A stretch of 64,000 nucleotides of DNA, taken from positions 434,001 to 498,000 of the forward strand of contig NZ_LSBB01000020.1 of the NCBI RefSeq assembly GCF_001584335.1, read 5' to 3'. Of this stretch, positions 9,600 through 17,816 are shown one piece after another. Numbering within the stretch: the stretch's first letter is position 1; every line of letters starts with the position of its first letter. The stretch comes from Bacillus atrophaeus (GTDB lineage: Bacteria; Bacillota; Bacilli; Bacillales; Bacillaceae). The translations under genes were made by a program, and so were the position numbers. The notes beneath the pieces were generated by a model that saw nothing but the letters and a program-made list of their open reading frames with translations, did no database searches and was not told the DNA's origin.

Positions 9600-10961
9600 A
9601 TGAATCTAAAGACCAAAATCCACCTGTATACGTCTTTATCGCTTTTCATATTGCTGATATTGATTCATACGGCAGTGTATCTTATTTTTTCATCTGCCTT
9701 GACGTCAAAAGATGCGTCAAGGTTAGCCGAAGAAACGGCCAATATTGCAGAAGCTCTCAATACCGCTGAATCAGAAGGGGTGGCCCTTGAGGATATGCTC
9801 CAGGCATACCTTCCGGTTAACGGGATGGTCAGAGTTGTTGATAAAGACAAAAAGGCCGTTATCATAGTGACAAAAGACAAAGCATACAAGAATTTTCCGA
9901 AAGTGTTTCATAGCGGGCAGACCGAAGAAGTGACAAAGCAGAACGGCAGGCTGTACGCCGTCGCGGCTGTACCGGTCATTTGGACAGATGGCGAAGTTGT
10001 CTCGCTTCAGCTCATTGAAAGAGAGGAGCACACGGAAGAGAGCCTGCTGCTTTTGCGGATTATTTTAATCACGGCAAGCGCGGCGGTATGCATCGCTTCT
10101 TACTTTGCGGGCAGTCTGCTGGCCCGGCGCATTGTCAATCCAATCAGAAAACTGATGAAGACGATGAAAGATATCCAAAGAGAAAAAACCTTCAAAACGA
10201 TTTCGCTAAAGGGACAGTCACACGATGAATTATACCAAATGGGGCTTACATTTAACCAAATGGCGGAGATGCTGAAAGAGCATTATGAAAAACAGCAGCA
10301 GTTCGTTCAGGATGCTTCGCATGAGCTGAAAACCCCTATCACCGTTATCGAAAGCTACAGCAGCCTAATCAAAAGGTGGGGAGCGCAAAAACCGGAGGTG
10401 CTAAAAGAATCGGTCGAGGCGATTCACTCTGAAGCCATAAAAATGACAAAACTGACGGATCAGCTTCTCACCCTTGCGAAATACCAGAAAGACATGAATC
10501 TGGATGTGAAAACGATAGATATCATCGATTTGGCCCGTTCTGTTATTCAAACCTTACAAAGCGTCTATGGGCGGGATATGATGCTGGAAACCGAATGGGA
10601 AAGTTTATATGTGACAGCGGACGAACAACGCATGAAACAGCTTCTGACCATTTTACTCGATAATGCCATCAAATACAGTTCAGAGCCTATTAAAGTTTTG
10701 GCCGGGAAAAACCAAGGCCTCCCTTTTCTTATTGTTCGGGATCACGGCATAGGCATACAAAAGCAGCATATCGAACATCTCTTTGAACGGTTCTACAGAG
10801 CCGATGAAGCACGAAACCGCAAAACCGGCGGAACAGGGCTGGGCCTGTCGATTGCCAAGCAGATTGCTGACGAACACGGCATCGAGCTTACCATCGACAG
10901 CAAAGTAAATGAAGGTACGAGCGTAACCATGCAATTTAAAAGGGGCGCTGATTTGCCATGA
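9600..10961 (+). CDS. ykoH: Membrane sensor histidine kinase
   Basis: Two membrane segments (about 7-35 and 143-170) bracket an extracytoplasmic sensor region of roughly 110 residues. A HAMP domain follows, then the HisKA box with His241 in DASHELKTPIT, and the ATPase domain with N (LDNAIKYS), G1 (DHGIGI) and G2 (TGGTGLGLSI) boxes. 453 residues, typical of the family and of B. subtilis YkoH. Partner of YkoG. The stop overlaps an ATGA and lies 14 bases before the chosen ykoI start, so ykoGHI is probably one transcript. Confidence 0.94.
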   Translation: MNLKTKIHLYTSLSLFILLILIHTAVYLIFSSALTSKDASRLAEETANIAEALNTAESEGVALEDMLQAYLPVNGMVRVVDKDKKAVIIVTKDKAYKNFPKVFHSGQTEEVTKQNGRLYAVAAVPVIWTDGEVVSLQLIEREEHTEESLLLLRIILITASAAVCIASYFAGSLLARRIVNPIRKLMKTMKDIQREKTFKTISLKGQSHDELYQMGLTFNQMAEMLKEHYEKQQQFVQDASHELKTPITVIESYSSLIKRWGAQKPEVLKESVEAIHSEAIKMTKLTDQLLTLAKYQKDMNLDVKTIDIIDLARSVIQTLQSVYGRDMMLETEWESLYVTADEQRMKQLLTILLDNAIKYSSEPIKVLAGKNQGLPFLIVRDHGIGIQKQHIEHLFERFYRADEARNRKTGGTGLGLSIAKQIADEHGIELTIDSKVNEGTSVTMQFKRGADLP

Positions 10962-10975
10962 CGAGGAGGAGTGCC

Positions 10976-11656
10976 ATGAAAAAAAGGACAAAAGCCATTT
11001 TCACAGCAGGTATTGCGATTATAGCGATAATTATCTGTGTCATCCTTATGATGAATCAAGCTCAGAAAGATGTGCTGACAAAAGCGGCCATCCAGAAAAA
11101 AATCGAAGCCTCCTATGAAGGTGACATTACGAAGCTGGATACATCCTCCGATAAGAAAACATATCTGCTGACGCTTAAAAATGAAAAAGGAATTTATGAA
11201 CTGAAAGCAGATGCGAAAACAGGCGCCATTCTTGATATGGACAGAATCAAACGCATCAACACGCCTCTGATGACAGAAAAAGAAGCGGAACAGCTTGCCT
11301 TAGCCAAAACGCCGGGAACTATCACTGAACGCACCCAAAAAAAAGACATTGCCGTATTTACGATTCAAAACGAAGGGGAGACCTATAAGGTCAAGGTAGA
11401 TAAGCGTGCGAAAACAGTTGTTTCCTCTGAAAAAGTAAGCAAAAAAGGCGATAAACAAGCGACAAAAATCAGCGAAAAAGAAGCAAAGGCCATTGCTGTG
11501 AAAGAGGTTGGCGGAAAAGCGGATGATGCAGATCTCGAAGAAAGCGAAGGCACGCTCGTATTTGAAGTGGACATCGACCTTCCGAATGACAGGGAGGCCA
11601 CGGTGAAAATCAATGCCTACACCGGCCGCATTGTCGGCATCGTGTATGAGGATTAA
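10976..11656 (+). CDS. ykoI: Membrane-anchored PepSY-domain protein
   Basis: 226 residues: one N-terminal membrane segment (about 8-28, AIFTAGIAIIAIIICVILMM), then an extracytoplasmic part with two PepSY-like repeats, visible as LTLKNEKGIYELKADAKTG and a second copy near the C-terminus ending INAYTGRIVGI. PepSY domains are common next to two-component kinases and are thought to inhibit proteases or sense the envelope; the function here is not established. The start at 10976 is behind GAGGAG; an ATG at 10958 overlapping the ykoH stop has no ribosome site. Symbol assigned from gene order relative to B. subtilis. Confidence 0.8.
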   Translation: MKKRTKAIFTAGIAIIAIIICVILMMNQAQKDVLTKAAIQKKIEASYEGDITKLDTSSDKKTYLLTLKNEKGIYELKADAKTGAILDMDRIKRINTPLMTEKEAEQLALAKTPGTITERTQKKDIAVFTIQNEGETYKVKVDKRAKTVVSSEKVSKKGDKQATKISEKEAKAIAVKEVGGKADDADLEESEGTLVFEVDIDLPNDREATVKINAYTGRIVGIVYED

Positions 11657-11748
11657 CTTTTTTCTCATCAAATTCTCATCTTGTTCTTTCTTTCCTTTCA
11701 TCTTCAGTGTGTAAGCTAGACTCATAACGAATAAAGGAGGAATGTAAG

Positions 11749-12255
11749 ATGTTGAAGAAAAAATGGATGATCGGTGTATTGGCGGGTGCTTTAGCAGCAG
11801 GCGGATTCAGTTATAACGCCTTTGCCAAAGAAAATAACAGCCAAGTCACACAATCATCGGGTGCATTATCTGAAAAAGAAGCTGCCGAAATTGCAAAGAC
11901 CGTCGTTGACGGAACGGTGGATGATATCGACAAAGAAATGTATGACGGAAAAGAAGCATATGAAGTCGAAATCGAAAAAGCCGGAGAAGATTATGACGTT
12001 TATGTGGATATCAATACAAAAAAACCCCTTAATGATCCGTTAAAAGAAAAAGAAGAGCAGGTCAGCCTGACAAAAGAAGAAGCTGAAAAGATCGCTTTAA
12101 AGCAAACAAACGGAACAGTGACAGAATGCAAACTTGATGAAGACGACGGCGTGTACATCTATGAAATTGAGATCAAGACTGACCAGGGCACAGAAGCCGA
12201 ATTTGACATCTCAGCAAAAGACGGCCGGATCATCAAGCAGGAACTGGACGACTAA
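11749..12255 (+). CDS. ykoJ: Secreted PepSY-domain protein
   Basis: 168 residues with a clear signal peptide (KKKWMIGVLAGALAAGGF, cleavage likely after NAFA), then two PepSY units (LSEKEAAEIAK... and LTKEEAEKIAL...), each ending in an acidic strand (VDINTKKPL, ISAKDGRIIKQ). Strongly acidic, so calcium or metal binding or electrostatic docking to the wall are possible, but unproven. The ribosome site AAAGGAGGAATG is strong. It has its own terminator and lies 92 bases after ykoI; co-regulation with ykoGH is an inference. Symbol from gene order. Confidence 0.8.
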   Translation: MLKKKWMIGVLAGALAAGGFSYNAFAKENNSQVTQSSGALSEKEAAEIAKTVVDGTVDDIDKEMYDGKEAYEVEIEKAGEDYDVYVDINTKKPLNDPLKEKEEQVSLTKEEAEKIALKQTNGTVTECKLDEDDGVYIYEIEIKTDQGTEAEFDISAKDGRIIKQELDD

Positions 12256-12281
12256 ACCTCACACTATGTGAGGTTTTTTTT
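12254..12281 (+). terminator. Terminator after ykoJ
   Basis: AAACCTCACA ctatg TGAGGTTTTTTTT hairpin with T-run starting at the ykoJ stop. Confidence 0.85.
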
Positions 12282-12334
12282 CTTGATAACGCGCCATCTT
12301 TTGGACAATCTAAACGTAAAAGGAGGCATGCCGC

Positions 12335-12472
12335 ATGGACAAAAAAGAAGAACAGTACATTAACCAGGCTGAATACGTTCCCCATCCCACAAAAGAGGGG
12401 GAGTACGCGTTATTTCTGCATGAATCGTACCATCTGTTGTCAGAAGAGGACGAAACAGAGCAAACAGAATGA
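12335..12472 (+). CDS. Small hypothetical protein, 45 residues
   Basis: Sequence starts MDKKEEQYINQAEYVPHPT and ends SEEDETEQTE; acidic, tyrosine-containing, no membrane segment. AGGAGG lies 8 bases before the ATG at 12335, which supports translation; an alternative ATG at 12328 is too close to the site and soon meets a stop. It stands alone between ykoJ and the mgtE leader, and its stop codon lies within the inverted repeat at 12461-12496. I do not recognise it; the ribosome site and position suggest a real small gene. Confidence 0.55.
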   Translation: MDKKEEQYINQAEYVPHPTKEGEYALFLHESYHLLSEEDETEQTE

Positions 12473-12496
12473 GGGCAAAAGCCCTTATTCTGTTTG
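12461..12496 (+). terminator. Long hairpin at the end of the 45-residue ORF
   Basis: CAAACAGAAT-GGGC, AAAA loop, GCCC-ATTCTGTTTG: a nearly perfect stem that includes the stop codon of the preceding ORF. There is no T-run after it, so it may be a stability element or a bidirectional terminator rather than a standard one. Confidence 0.5.
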
Positions 12497-12535
12497 CTGC
12501 ATACATCCGCCCAACGGATAAATTACTTTTTTAAG

Positions 12536-12564
12536 TTGACACAGCTTCTTTTTTTCTGTAACCT
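12536..12564 (+). promoter_or_regulatory. Sigma-A promoter of mgtE
   Basis: TTGACA (12536-12541), 17 bases, TAACCT (12559-12564), shortly before the M-box. Confidence 0.7.
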
Positions 12565-12582
12565 CAGGTGTGTCAATTACAT

Positions 12583-12803
12583 TACGAACTTCGTTAGGTG
12601 AGGCTCCTGTATGGAGATACGCTGCTGCCCAAAAATGTCCAAAGACGCCAATGGGTCAACAGAAATCATCGACATAAGGTGATTTTTAATGCAGCTGGAT
12701 GTTTGCGTCCTATGCCATACAGTGCTAAAGCTCTACGATTGAAGGCGACCGCACGCTTATTTGCCGTGCTTTTTTCCCTTCAATCCGGAAGGTTTTTTTT
12801 ATG
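12583..12803 (+). promoter_or_regulatory. Mg2+-sensing M-box riboswitch with terminator
   Basis: M-box core visible as TTAGGTGAGGCTCCTG, GAGATACGCTGCTGCCC, CCAAAGACGCCAATGGGTCAAC and TGCCATACAGTGCTAAAGC. Downstream, a GCACG/CGTGC hairpin with T6 (12751-12776) is enclosed by GATTGAAGG/CCTTCAATC arms, and a GGAAGG-T8 follows: alternative terminator and antiterminator pairings. In B. subtilis high Mg2+ stops transcription into mgtE here. Confidence 0.95.
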
Positions 12804-12846
12804 CCCTGAAAACGAAATGATCATATAGTAAAAGGAGGTGCGGAGT

Positions 12847-12966
12847 ATGGATTCTCCCCATTCGAGTCAATCTGAAGAAGTTCCCATATACAACAAGACC
12901 GCGAATCATTACACGATGAGGAGACGGCCTGCCGCACCTTCTGGCGAGGCCGGCACGTCTCCGTAA
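12847..12966 (+). CDS. Small ORF between M-box and mgtE, 39 residues
   Basis: Begins MDSPHSSQSEEVPIYN and ends RRRPAAPSGEAGTSP, with five prolines including the last residue before the stop. GGAGG lies 8 bases ahead of the ATG. Its TAA at 12964-12966 is immediately followed by AAGGAGG, the ribosome site of mgtE, so a ribosome finishing this ORF would sit on the mgtE initiation region. This suggests a leader peptide coupled to mgtE translation; no such function is documented to my knowledge. Alternatively it is an incidental ORF. Both the ribosome site and placement argue it is translated. Confidence 0.5.
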   Translation: MDSPHSSQSEEVPIYNKTANHYTMRRRPAAPSGEAGTSP

Positions 12967-12983
12967 AGGAGGTACGAGTCCCG

Positions 12984-14339
12984 ATGGTTCAAAACATGAC
13001 CTACGATGAACTCATTTTACGCATTATCATTTTATTGAGAGATGGAAAGGTAAGGGACTTCCGCAGCATAATTGATGAACTTCAGCCTTATGACGTGGCG
13101 TTTTTGTTTAAAGAAATGCCGGAAAAACACCGAGCCCGCTATTTATCTTATCTGACAGTTGACGATATCACTGATATGATCGGAGAGCTTGAGCGGGAAG
13201 ACCAGCTTTCCGTATTAAATAAGGTTGGAAAAACAAAAGCAACCCTTGCAATGAACAAAATGGATAACGATGACCTCGCTCAATTGCTGGAGGAAATGGA
13301 TGAAGAACTGAAAGAGCAGCTTCTGTCCAGCATGGAGGCGGAGGAGTCAAAGGCCGTCCAGCTTTTAATGAATTATCCGCCTGAAACCGCAGGTAGAATG
13401 ATGACAAACCGCTTTGTATGGATCCCGCAGCATTACACGGTAAAAGATGCGGTTGTGAAACTGAAAACCTTTGCCGAAATAGCTGAATCCATCAACTACT
13501 TGTATGTCATTAATGACAGCAAGCAGCTTGTCGGCGTTCTGTCATACCGCGATTTAATTCTCGGGGAACCGGAAGAAAAGGTCCAGGATCTCATGTTTAC
13601 CCGGGTGATTTCAGCAGACGCTCTTCAAGATCAGGAAGAAGTCGCCCGCCTGATCGAACGGTATGATTTTCTGGCGATTCCCATTGTGGAAGAAAACAAC
13701 GTGCTTGTCGGGATCGTAACGGTTGATGACATCATCGACGTCGTGATCCGGGAAGCTGACGAAGATTACGAAAAATTCGCCGCATCAGGGAAAGCCATTA
13801 CATTTGATACAAAAGCATACGTCGCTGCTTACCGCCGCCTGCCATGGCTGATATTGCTTCTGTTTATCGGGCTCATTTCCGGCAGCATCATGAACTTTTT
13901 TGAGGAGACGCTGAAGCAGGTCGTCGCACTGGCGTTTTTCATGCCGATGATTGCCGGGATGACAGGGAATACGGGAACGCAGTCACTTGCTGTCGTTATC
14001 AGAGGATTATCTAAAGAAGAAATGAATAAGAAAACGATTTTTCGCCTGATTTTCCGGGAGCTGAGAACAAGCTTCTATATTGGAGCTGTGTGTTCTGTTT
14101 TGATTACGGTAATTGCTGTGGTCTGGCAGGGCAATATGCTGCTCGGTTTTGTGGTCGGTTCGTCTCTTCTTATTACGCTGATCATCGGCACCATGGCGGG
14201 AACGGTTGTCCCGATCATTCTGCACAAACTCAACGTAGACCCGGCAATTGCCTCAGGGCCGCTGATTACAACGTTGAATGATATTCTGTCGTTATTAATC
14301 TATTTTGGTATCGCTACTGCATTCATTCACTCATTATAA
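12984..14339 (+). CDS. mgtE: Magnesium transporter/channel MgtE
   Basis: Homodimeric Mg2+ channel, the main Mg2+ importer of B. subtilis. 451 residues, the family length: N-terminal superhelical domain (about 1-135), two CBS domains (about 136-258) that sense cytosolic Mg2+, a connecting helix, and five membrane helices from about 285, with the pore signature MPMIAGMTGNTGTQSLAV near 315-332. Start at 12984 follows GGAGGT at about 10 bases. Expressed under the M-box; preceded by a 39-residue ORF whose stop abuts the ribosome site. It converges on tnrA across a shared terminator. Confidence 0.96.
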   Translation: MVQNMTYDELILRIIILLRDGKVRDFRSIIDELQPYDVAFLFKEMPEKHRARYLSYLTVDDITDMIGELEREDQLSVLNKVGKTKATLAMNKMDNDDLAQLLEEMDEELKEQLLSSMEAEESKAVQLLMNYPPETAGRMMTNRFVWIPQHYTVKDAVVKLKTFAEIAESINYLYVINDSKQLVGVLSYRDLILGEPEEKVQDLMFTRVISADALQDQEEVARLIERYDFLAIPIVEENNVLVGIVTVDDIIDVVIREADEDYEKFAASGKAITFDTKAYVAAYRRLPWLILLLFIGLISGSIMNFFEETLKQVVALAFFMPMIAGMTGNTGTQSLAVVIRGLSKEEMNKKTIFRLIFRELRTSFYIGAVCSVLITVIAVVWQGNMLLGFVVGSSLLITLIIGTMAGTVVPIILHKLNVDPAIASGPLITTLNDILSLLIYFGIATAFIHSL

Positions 14340-14345
14340 ACAATA

Positions 14346-14380
14346 TAAAGTCCGTCTTATCCAGTAAAGACGGACTTTTA
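14346..14380. terminator. Bidirectional terminator mgtE / tnrA
   Basis: AAAGTCCGTCTT/AAAGACGGACTTTT hairpin between the convergent ends of mgtE and tnrA. Confidence 0.85.
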
Positions 14381-14384
14381 TATT

Positions 14385-14717
14385 TTAGCGGTTTCTATAC
14401 TTAAAGTGCGCATTAAGCTGACCTTCCAGCATTTTTTTTCGCACTTGAGGGTCATTTTTTAATGCCTGTTCTTTCTTGCGCATATCCTTCAGAATCTCTG
14501 CCGTCTGAACGCCATCCTCACGCTTATTCGCAATATCCATCAGCCGTTCCACATCTCCGAAAGAATATTTTCTCGTCCCCCTTGAAGATCGCTGGGGATA
14601 GATCAGCTTCCGTTCCTCATAATATCTGATTTGTCTTACGGACAATCCTGTCAATTCGCTCACAATTCCGATAGAAATCACTTTTTTGTCTTTATAAGAA
14701 CGATCTTCTGTGGTCAT
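14385..14717 (-). CDS. tnrA: Nitrogen transcription regulator TnrA
   Basis: MerR-family global regulator active under nitrogen limitation; feedback-inhibited glutamine synthetase captures it through its C-terminus. 110 residues as in B. subtilis: the MerR helix-turn-helix [20 protein letters not shown] with wing [14 protein letters not shown], then a short helical tail ending [10 protein letters not shown], the glutamine-synthetase-binding end. It is divergent from ykzB, and a consensus TnrA box lies between the two genes, indicating autoregulation. Confidence 0.96.
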   Translation of the reverse strand: MTTEDRSYKDKKVISIGIVSELTGLSVRQIRYYEERKLIYPQRSSRGTRKYSFGDVERLMDIANKREDGVQTAEILKDMRKKEQALKNDPQVRKKMLEGQLNAHFKYRNR

Positions 14718-14781
14718 TTTTCCACCCCTGGATGTCTTTTAATCATAGTATATAAAAAAACAAGAGAAAAAACCTAACGTT

Positions 14782-14798
14782 TGTTAGATTTCCTTACA
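14782..14798. promoter_or_regulatory. TnrA-binding site
   Basis: TGTTAGATTTCCTTACA matches the TnrA consensus TGTNA-N7-TNACA exactly. It lies between divergent tnrA and ykzB-ykoL, both reported TnrA targets in B. subtilis. Confidence 0.75.
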
Positions 14799-14909
14799 TG
14801 GATTAGAAATTTTTTGAAAAACAACGGAAGAAAAATTAACAAAAATGATGCGCTGAGAAAAACAGCGTTTTATTCTTTATGTAAATAGTAATGAGGAGGA
14901 AGGATAATC

Positions 14910-15065
14910 ATGGAGAACGAAAAAGCGGTCTTGCTGGCAAAGGAAATTATTGAATTAGATATCAAACGGGATGAAATGCTTGAGGCATTCATACAGCTTG
15001 CCGGGGACCACGCTTTTCAACTGCTGAGATCCGTCCAAAACGGACTGTACCGTAAATCTTCATAA
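14910..15065 (+). CDS. ykzB: Small conserved protein YkzB
   Basis: 51 residues starting MENEKAVLLAKEIIELDIKR, mostly helical and amphipathic, no membrane segment. GAGGAGGAAGG lies 9-10 bases before the ATG. Length and position (divergent from tnrA, before ykoL) match B. subtilis YkzB. Function unknown; TnrA control is expected from the box upstream. Confidence 0.85.
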   Translation: MENEKAVLLAKEIIELDIKRDEMLEAFIQLAGDHAFQLLRSVQNGLYRKSS

Positions 15066-15153
15066 TCAATCGTTTCTTTACATTTGATTCATACTGCATT
15101 CACTTAAAACTGGTATGCTTCTTATAGAATACCGAAAAAATAAGGAGGGCCCC

Positions 15154-15336
15154 ATGAGTAATTTTCTAAAAACGGCATTAGAAAAAGAACGAAGCCATTA
15201 TTCAGAAAAGCTGTACCAAATCGGCGTATATAATAAAGAAGTAATGAAAGAGATGACGATTTCCGAACTGAGAAGAGAATATGCTTATTTTTATCGGAAA
15301 ATTCCATACCTAAAGCAAAGCCCTTATACAAAATAA
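15154..15336 (+). CDS. ykoL: Small stress-related protein YkoL
   Basis: 60 residues (MSNFLKTALEKERSHYSEKL..., ending KIPYLKQSPYTK), basic and helical. The start at 15154 follows AAGGAGGG; upstream in-frame starts have none. Matches B. subtilis YkoL in length and position; in that species it is induced by tellurite and phosphate or nitrogen stress according to the literature I recall, but its molecular role is unknown. A terminator overlaps its 3' end. Confidence 0.85.
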   Translation: MSNFLKTALEKERSHYSEKLYQIGVYNKEVMKEMTISELRREYAYFYRKIPYLKQSPYTK

Positions 15337-15360
15337 ACCGTTTGTATAAGGGATTTTTTT
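15321..15360 (+). terminator. Terminator of ykzB-ykoL
   Basis: CCCTTATACAAA/TTTGTATAAGGG stem followed by T7; the 5' arm is inside the last codons of ykoL. Confidence 0.85.
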
Positions 15361-15413
15361 GCGTAAAGAGAGCAGGAATTTTACAAAAAACAGCGAATTG
15401 AATAATTAGGAGA

Positions 15414-15428
15414 GATAAGACTCTTATC
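15414..15428. promoter_or_regulatory. Candidate operator upstream of ykoM
   Basis: Perfect palindrome GATAAGA-C-TCTTATC between ykoL and the MarR-type gene ykoM. MarR proteins usually bind such sites and repress themselves; the assignment to YkoM is inference. Confidence 0.35.
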
Positions 15429-15481
15429 ATATGTAAGGGTTTTCATTATTTTTTTATAAAAATTCTATATACGAGGTAGAT

Positions 15482-15946
15482 ATGATGAGATTATCGTTTA
15501 ACGAAGAAGAAGTTGAGCGTGCGATGGCTTTGTACAAGGTTTTTGCAAGGGCTTTCAAAAGTGTTTCTGAACACAGTATCCGCGACAGTAAAGAGCATGG
15601 ATTTAATCCGACTGAATTTGCGGTGCTCGAACTGCTTTACACGAGAGGCCCGCAAAAATTGCAGCAAATCGGGTCAAGGCTGCTGCTTGTCAGCGGAAAC
15701 GTCACCTATGTAATTGACAAGCTCGAAAGAAACGGATTTTTGATCAGGGAGCAGGACCCGAAGGACAAGCGCTCCGTGTACGCGCATTTGACGGATAAAG
15801 GCAGCGCTTACCTAGATAAAATTTACCCGGTCCATTCGCTCCGAATTGCGAGAGCGTTTTCAGGACTTTCGCCTGAAGAACAGGAACAGCTGATCGGCTT
15901 GCTGAAAAAAGCAGGTATTCACAGCCAGCATTTGCTGTTCCGTTAA
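15482..15946 (+). CDS. ykoM: MarR-family transcriptional regulator
   Basis: 154 residues with the MarR winged helix: recognition region LQQIGSRLLLVSGNVTYVIDKLERNGFL and wing DPKDKRSVYAHLTDKG. The same family and layout as MhqR in this window (PTEFAVLELLY is shared), so the two are paralogs. No second open gene follows, and ykoN is convergent, so it probably acts on itself or distant targets. The GAGG ribosome site precedes two adjacent ATGs (15482, 15485); the first is taken. Confidence 0.88.
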   Translation: MMRLSFNEEEVERAMALYKVFARAFKSVSEHSIRDSKEHGFNPTEFAVLELLYTRGPQKLQQIGSRLLLVSGNVTYVIDKLERNGFLIREQDPKDKRSVYAHLTDKGSAYLDKIYPVHSLRIARAFSGLSPEEQEQLIGLLKKAGIHSQHLLFR

Positions 15947-15959
15947 AACTTGGCTTTTC

Positions 15960-15987
15960 ACACTCTCTGTTTAGGGAGTGTTTTTTA
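15960..15987 (+). terminator. Terminator after ykoM
   Basis: CACTCTCT gttt AGGGAGTG stem followed by T6. Confidence 0.7.
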
Positions 15988-16028
15988 GTGCTTGGCACCG
16001 GAATCGAATTCCTCTTTCTCTCTATCCT

Positions 16029-17132
16029 CTATAGAATTATTTTTCCGATCATTTCACGAATATCCCAATCAGACATTTCAAGAAGGTGCTGACTGACATG
16101 TTCCTGATAATGTCTGACATGTTCACTCGATTGAAAAAATGACAACAGCTGATCTTCTATCGGCTGTTTTTTCCAATTTTCTAAGCTGATCACAAGCCGG
16201 CGTTTTTTTAACAGATTCAAATTCATTTCTTCCTGACCCGGCAATGCGTGATAAATAAAGGTCGGCAGCTTTTTTTCTATGCATTCGCTAACAGTAACGC
16301 CGCCGGGTTTCGTGATGATTCCTGAAGCATGCTGATATAAATGATTCATTTCAGCTTTGCTGTGAATGTAAGGAAGAGCTTCGAGCAAAGGATTGTGTAA
16401 ACTTTTCACATAGCGGTAGAGCTTTTGGTTTTTCCCGCATAAGATTTGGTAGGAGATATTTCCGCCGGGCGATAGCTCTTTGATCAGCTTGAAAATTCCT
16501 CCGACTCCCATACTTCCGCCTGTAATCATAACGGTGTAACGGGGAAGGTGTTTCACGGCTTGTGTAAGCTTTGGCTCCGCCGTGGAAGTTCGATCAATCG
16601 GTATCCCGGTAAGGAATATTTTTCCTTCATCAACTCCTTCAGCTATGAGCTGTTCTTTTATATCCTTGATCGGTACAAAGTGATAATCGATATTCTGTCG
16701 GCCCCATACCTGATTGACAAAAAAATCAGTGTAAACATTCACGACTTTTATAGCCGGGAATTCTCGTTTTAGTTGATTGAGCAAGTAGGAAGGCAGGGCG
16801 TGGGTGCAAAACACGAGATCAGGCTGCTTTTCCTTGATCAGTTGTTTCATGCTTTTCAAAAACAGCCATTCATACATCACATAACGTTTCTTTGTTTCAT
16901 GATGTCCGCAGGCCATTAGATGATATAGCCAGCTGTATGTTTTTGGGAAATGTTGTATCCACTTTAAGTATGTGATAGAGGAAAGCTTTTCTAATCGTTT
17001 ATAACGATGGGAAAAAATATCAATCTTTTCTGATTGAAGGGATCTGAGACTGAGTTCAATCTGAAGCGAATCGGCCGCATGATGATGACCGGTTGAGATG
17101 CTGAGGAAAGGAAAAATCAGAATGTTTGTCAT
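16029..17132 (-). CDS. ykoN: Glycosyltransferase of the MGDG-synthase/UgtP type
   Basis: 367 residues. The N-terminal half starts ILIFPFLSISTGHHHAAD, the diacylglycerol-glycosyltransferase acceptor motif; the C-terminal half has a GT28-like donor site (TVMITGGSMGVGG and ITKPGGVTVSECIEK, the latter being the nucleotide-sugar motif). By family it should transfer a sugar from a nucleotide sugar to a lipid at the inner membrane face; the true acceptor is unknown. Divergent from ykoP, and near other envelope-type genes (ykoP, ykoQ, ykoS, ykoT), which supports a glycolipid or envelope role. Confidence 0.85.
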   Translation of the reverse strand: MTNILIFPFLSISTGHHHAADSLQIELSLRSLQSEKIDIFSHRYKRLEKLSSITYLKWIQHFPKTYSWLYHLMACGHHETKKRYVMYEWLFLKSMKQLIKEKQPDLVFCTHALPSYLLNQLKREFPAIKVVNVYTDFFVNQVWGRQNIDYHFVPIKDIKEQLIAEGVDEGKIFLTGIPIDRTSTAEPKLTQAVKHLPRYTVMITGGSMGVGGIFKLIKELSPGGNISYQILCGKNQKLYRYVKSLHNPLLEALPYIHSKAEMNHLYQHASGIITKPGGVTVSECIEKKLPTFIYHALPGQEEMNLNLLKKRRLVISLENWKKQPIEDQLLSFFQSSEHVRHYQEHVSQHLLEMSDWDIREMIGKIIL

Positions 17133-17233
17133 GCTTGTCCTCCTTCAGAATAAAAAACGTTTTCCATCTATATTTTTTACGAATCATCACAAAATATAAG
17201 GGTGTTTTTTAACAGTTAAGGAAGGTGAAACAT

Positions 17234-17785
17234 ATGAGGAATTGTTTCCTCTCAATTTGGGGCATAATTGATCCGATTTATTACTTTTTTTCGAGGTTAA
17301 CGGTGATTGGTAAAGAAAAACAAAGTGTTTTTCGCGTCAGGTTAACGAGGTATAAAGGCGCTCAGATTATATTAAGCGACGGAACGAAGATTAAAAAAAA
17401 TGATGTGTTAGTCAAAATCCATCTTCATAACATCAAACTGTTGAGAGAACTGCGGACCATTGAGAGCGCAGTCAGAAAAGGAATGATCATTTATCAAAAG
17501 GTTTATATTTCTATGCCGCTTTTAGTTGACTATATCAGCAAGCATAAAAAAAGGGATGACATCAAAGGAATTATTGGAATCACCATGCTCCATAAGGGAG
17601 TGGAAAGACTCGGTTTTGAAGTCGTTAAACCCTCTAATCACTTTTACAGGTTTTTTAAAAAGGTGACACATTTGCCGATTTTATATTTAACATCAAAGCA
17701 ATTTAACGCTCAAAGCATTCCGAATTCATATTACTTGTTAATTTCAAAGGAAAAGCTCCAGCAAAAATATCAAAAAAGAGGCTGA
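17234..17785 (+). CDS. ykoP: YkoP-family protein
   Basis: 183 residues beginning MRNCFLSIWGIIDPIYYFFS; no clear transmembrane anchor beyond the hydrophobic N-terminus. Contains the YkoP-like domain (KIHLHNIKLLRELRT, RLGFEVVKPSNHFYRFFKK) also found fused to polysaccharide deacetylases in other bacilli, which hints at cell-surface sugar chemistry. The ATG at 17234 is preferred over a GTG at 17225 because GGAAGG stands at the proper distance. Divergent from ykoN. Precise function unknown. Confidence 0.8.
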   Translation: MRNCFLSIWGIIDPIYYFFSRLTVIGKEKQSVFRVRLTRYKGAQIILSDGTKIKKNDVLVKIHLHNIKLLRELRTIESAVRKGMIIYQKVYISMPLLVDYISKHKKRDDIKGIIGITMLHKGVERLGFEVVKPSNHFYRFFKKVTHLPILYLTSKQFNAQSIPNSYYLLISKEKLQQKYQKRG

Positions 17786-17816
17786 TGCCTTTTCTAAAGG
17801 ACAGCCTCTTTTTTTA
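17773..17816 (+). terminator. Terminator ykoP / ykoQ
   Basis: AAAGAGGCT...AGCCTCTTTTTTT stem with an inner CCTTT/AAAGG pair, at the convergent ends of ykoP and ykoQ. Confidence 0.8.

Noticed and set aside
11300-11725. 141-codon ORF antisense to ykoI
   Set aside because: The plus-strand PepSY protein explains the region; the antisense frame has no ribosome site and unlikely composition.
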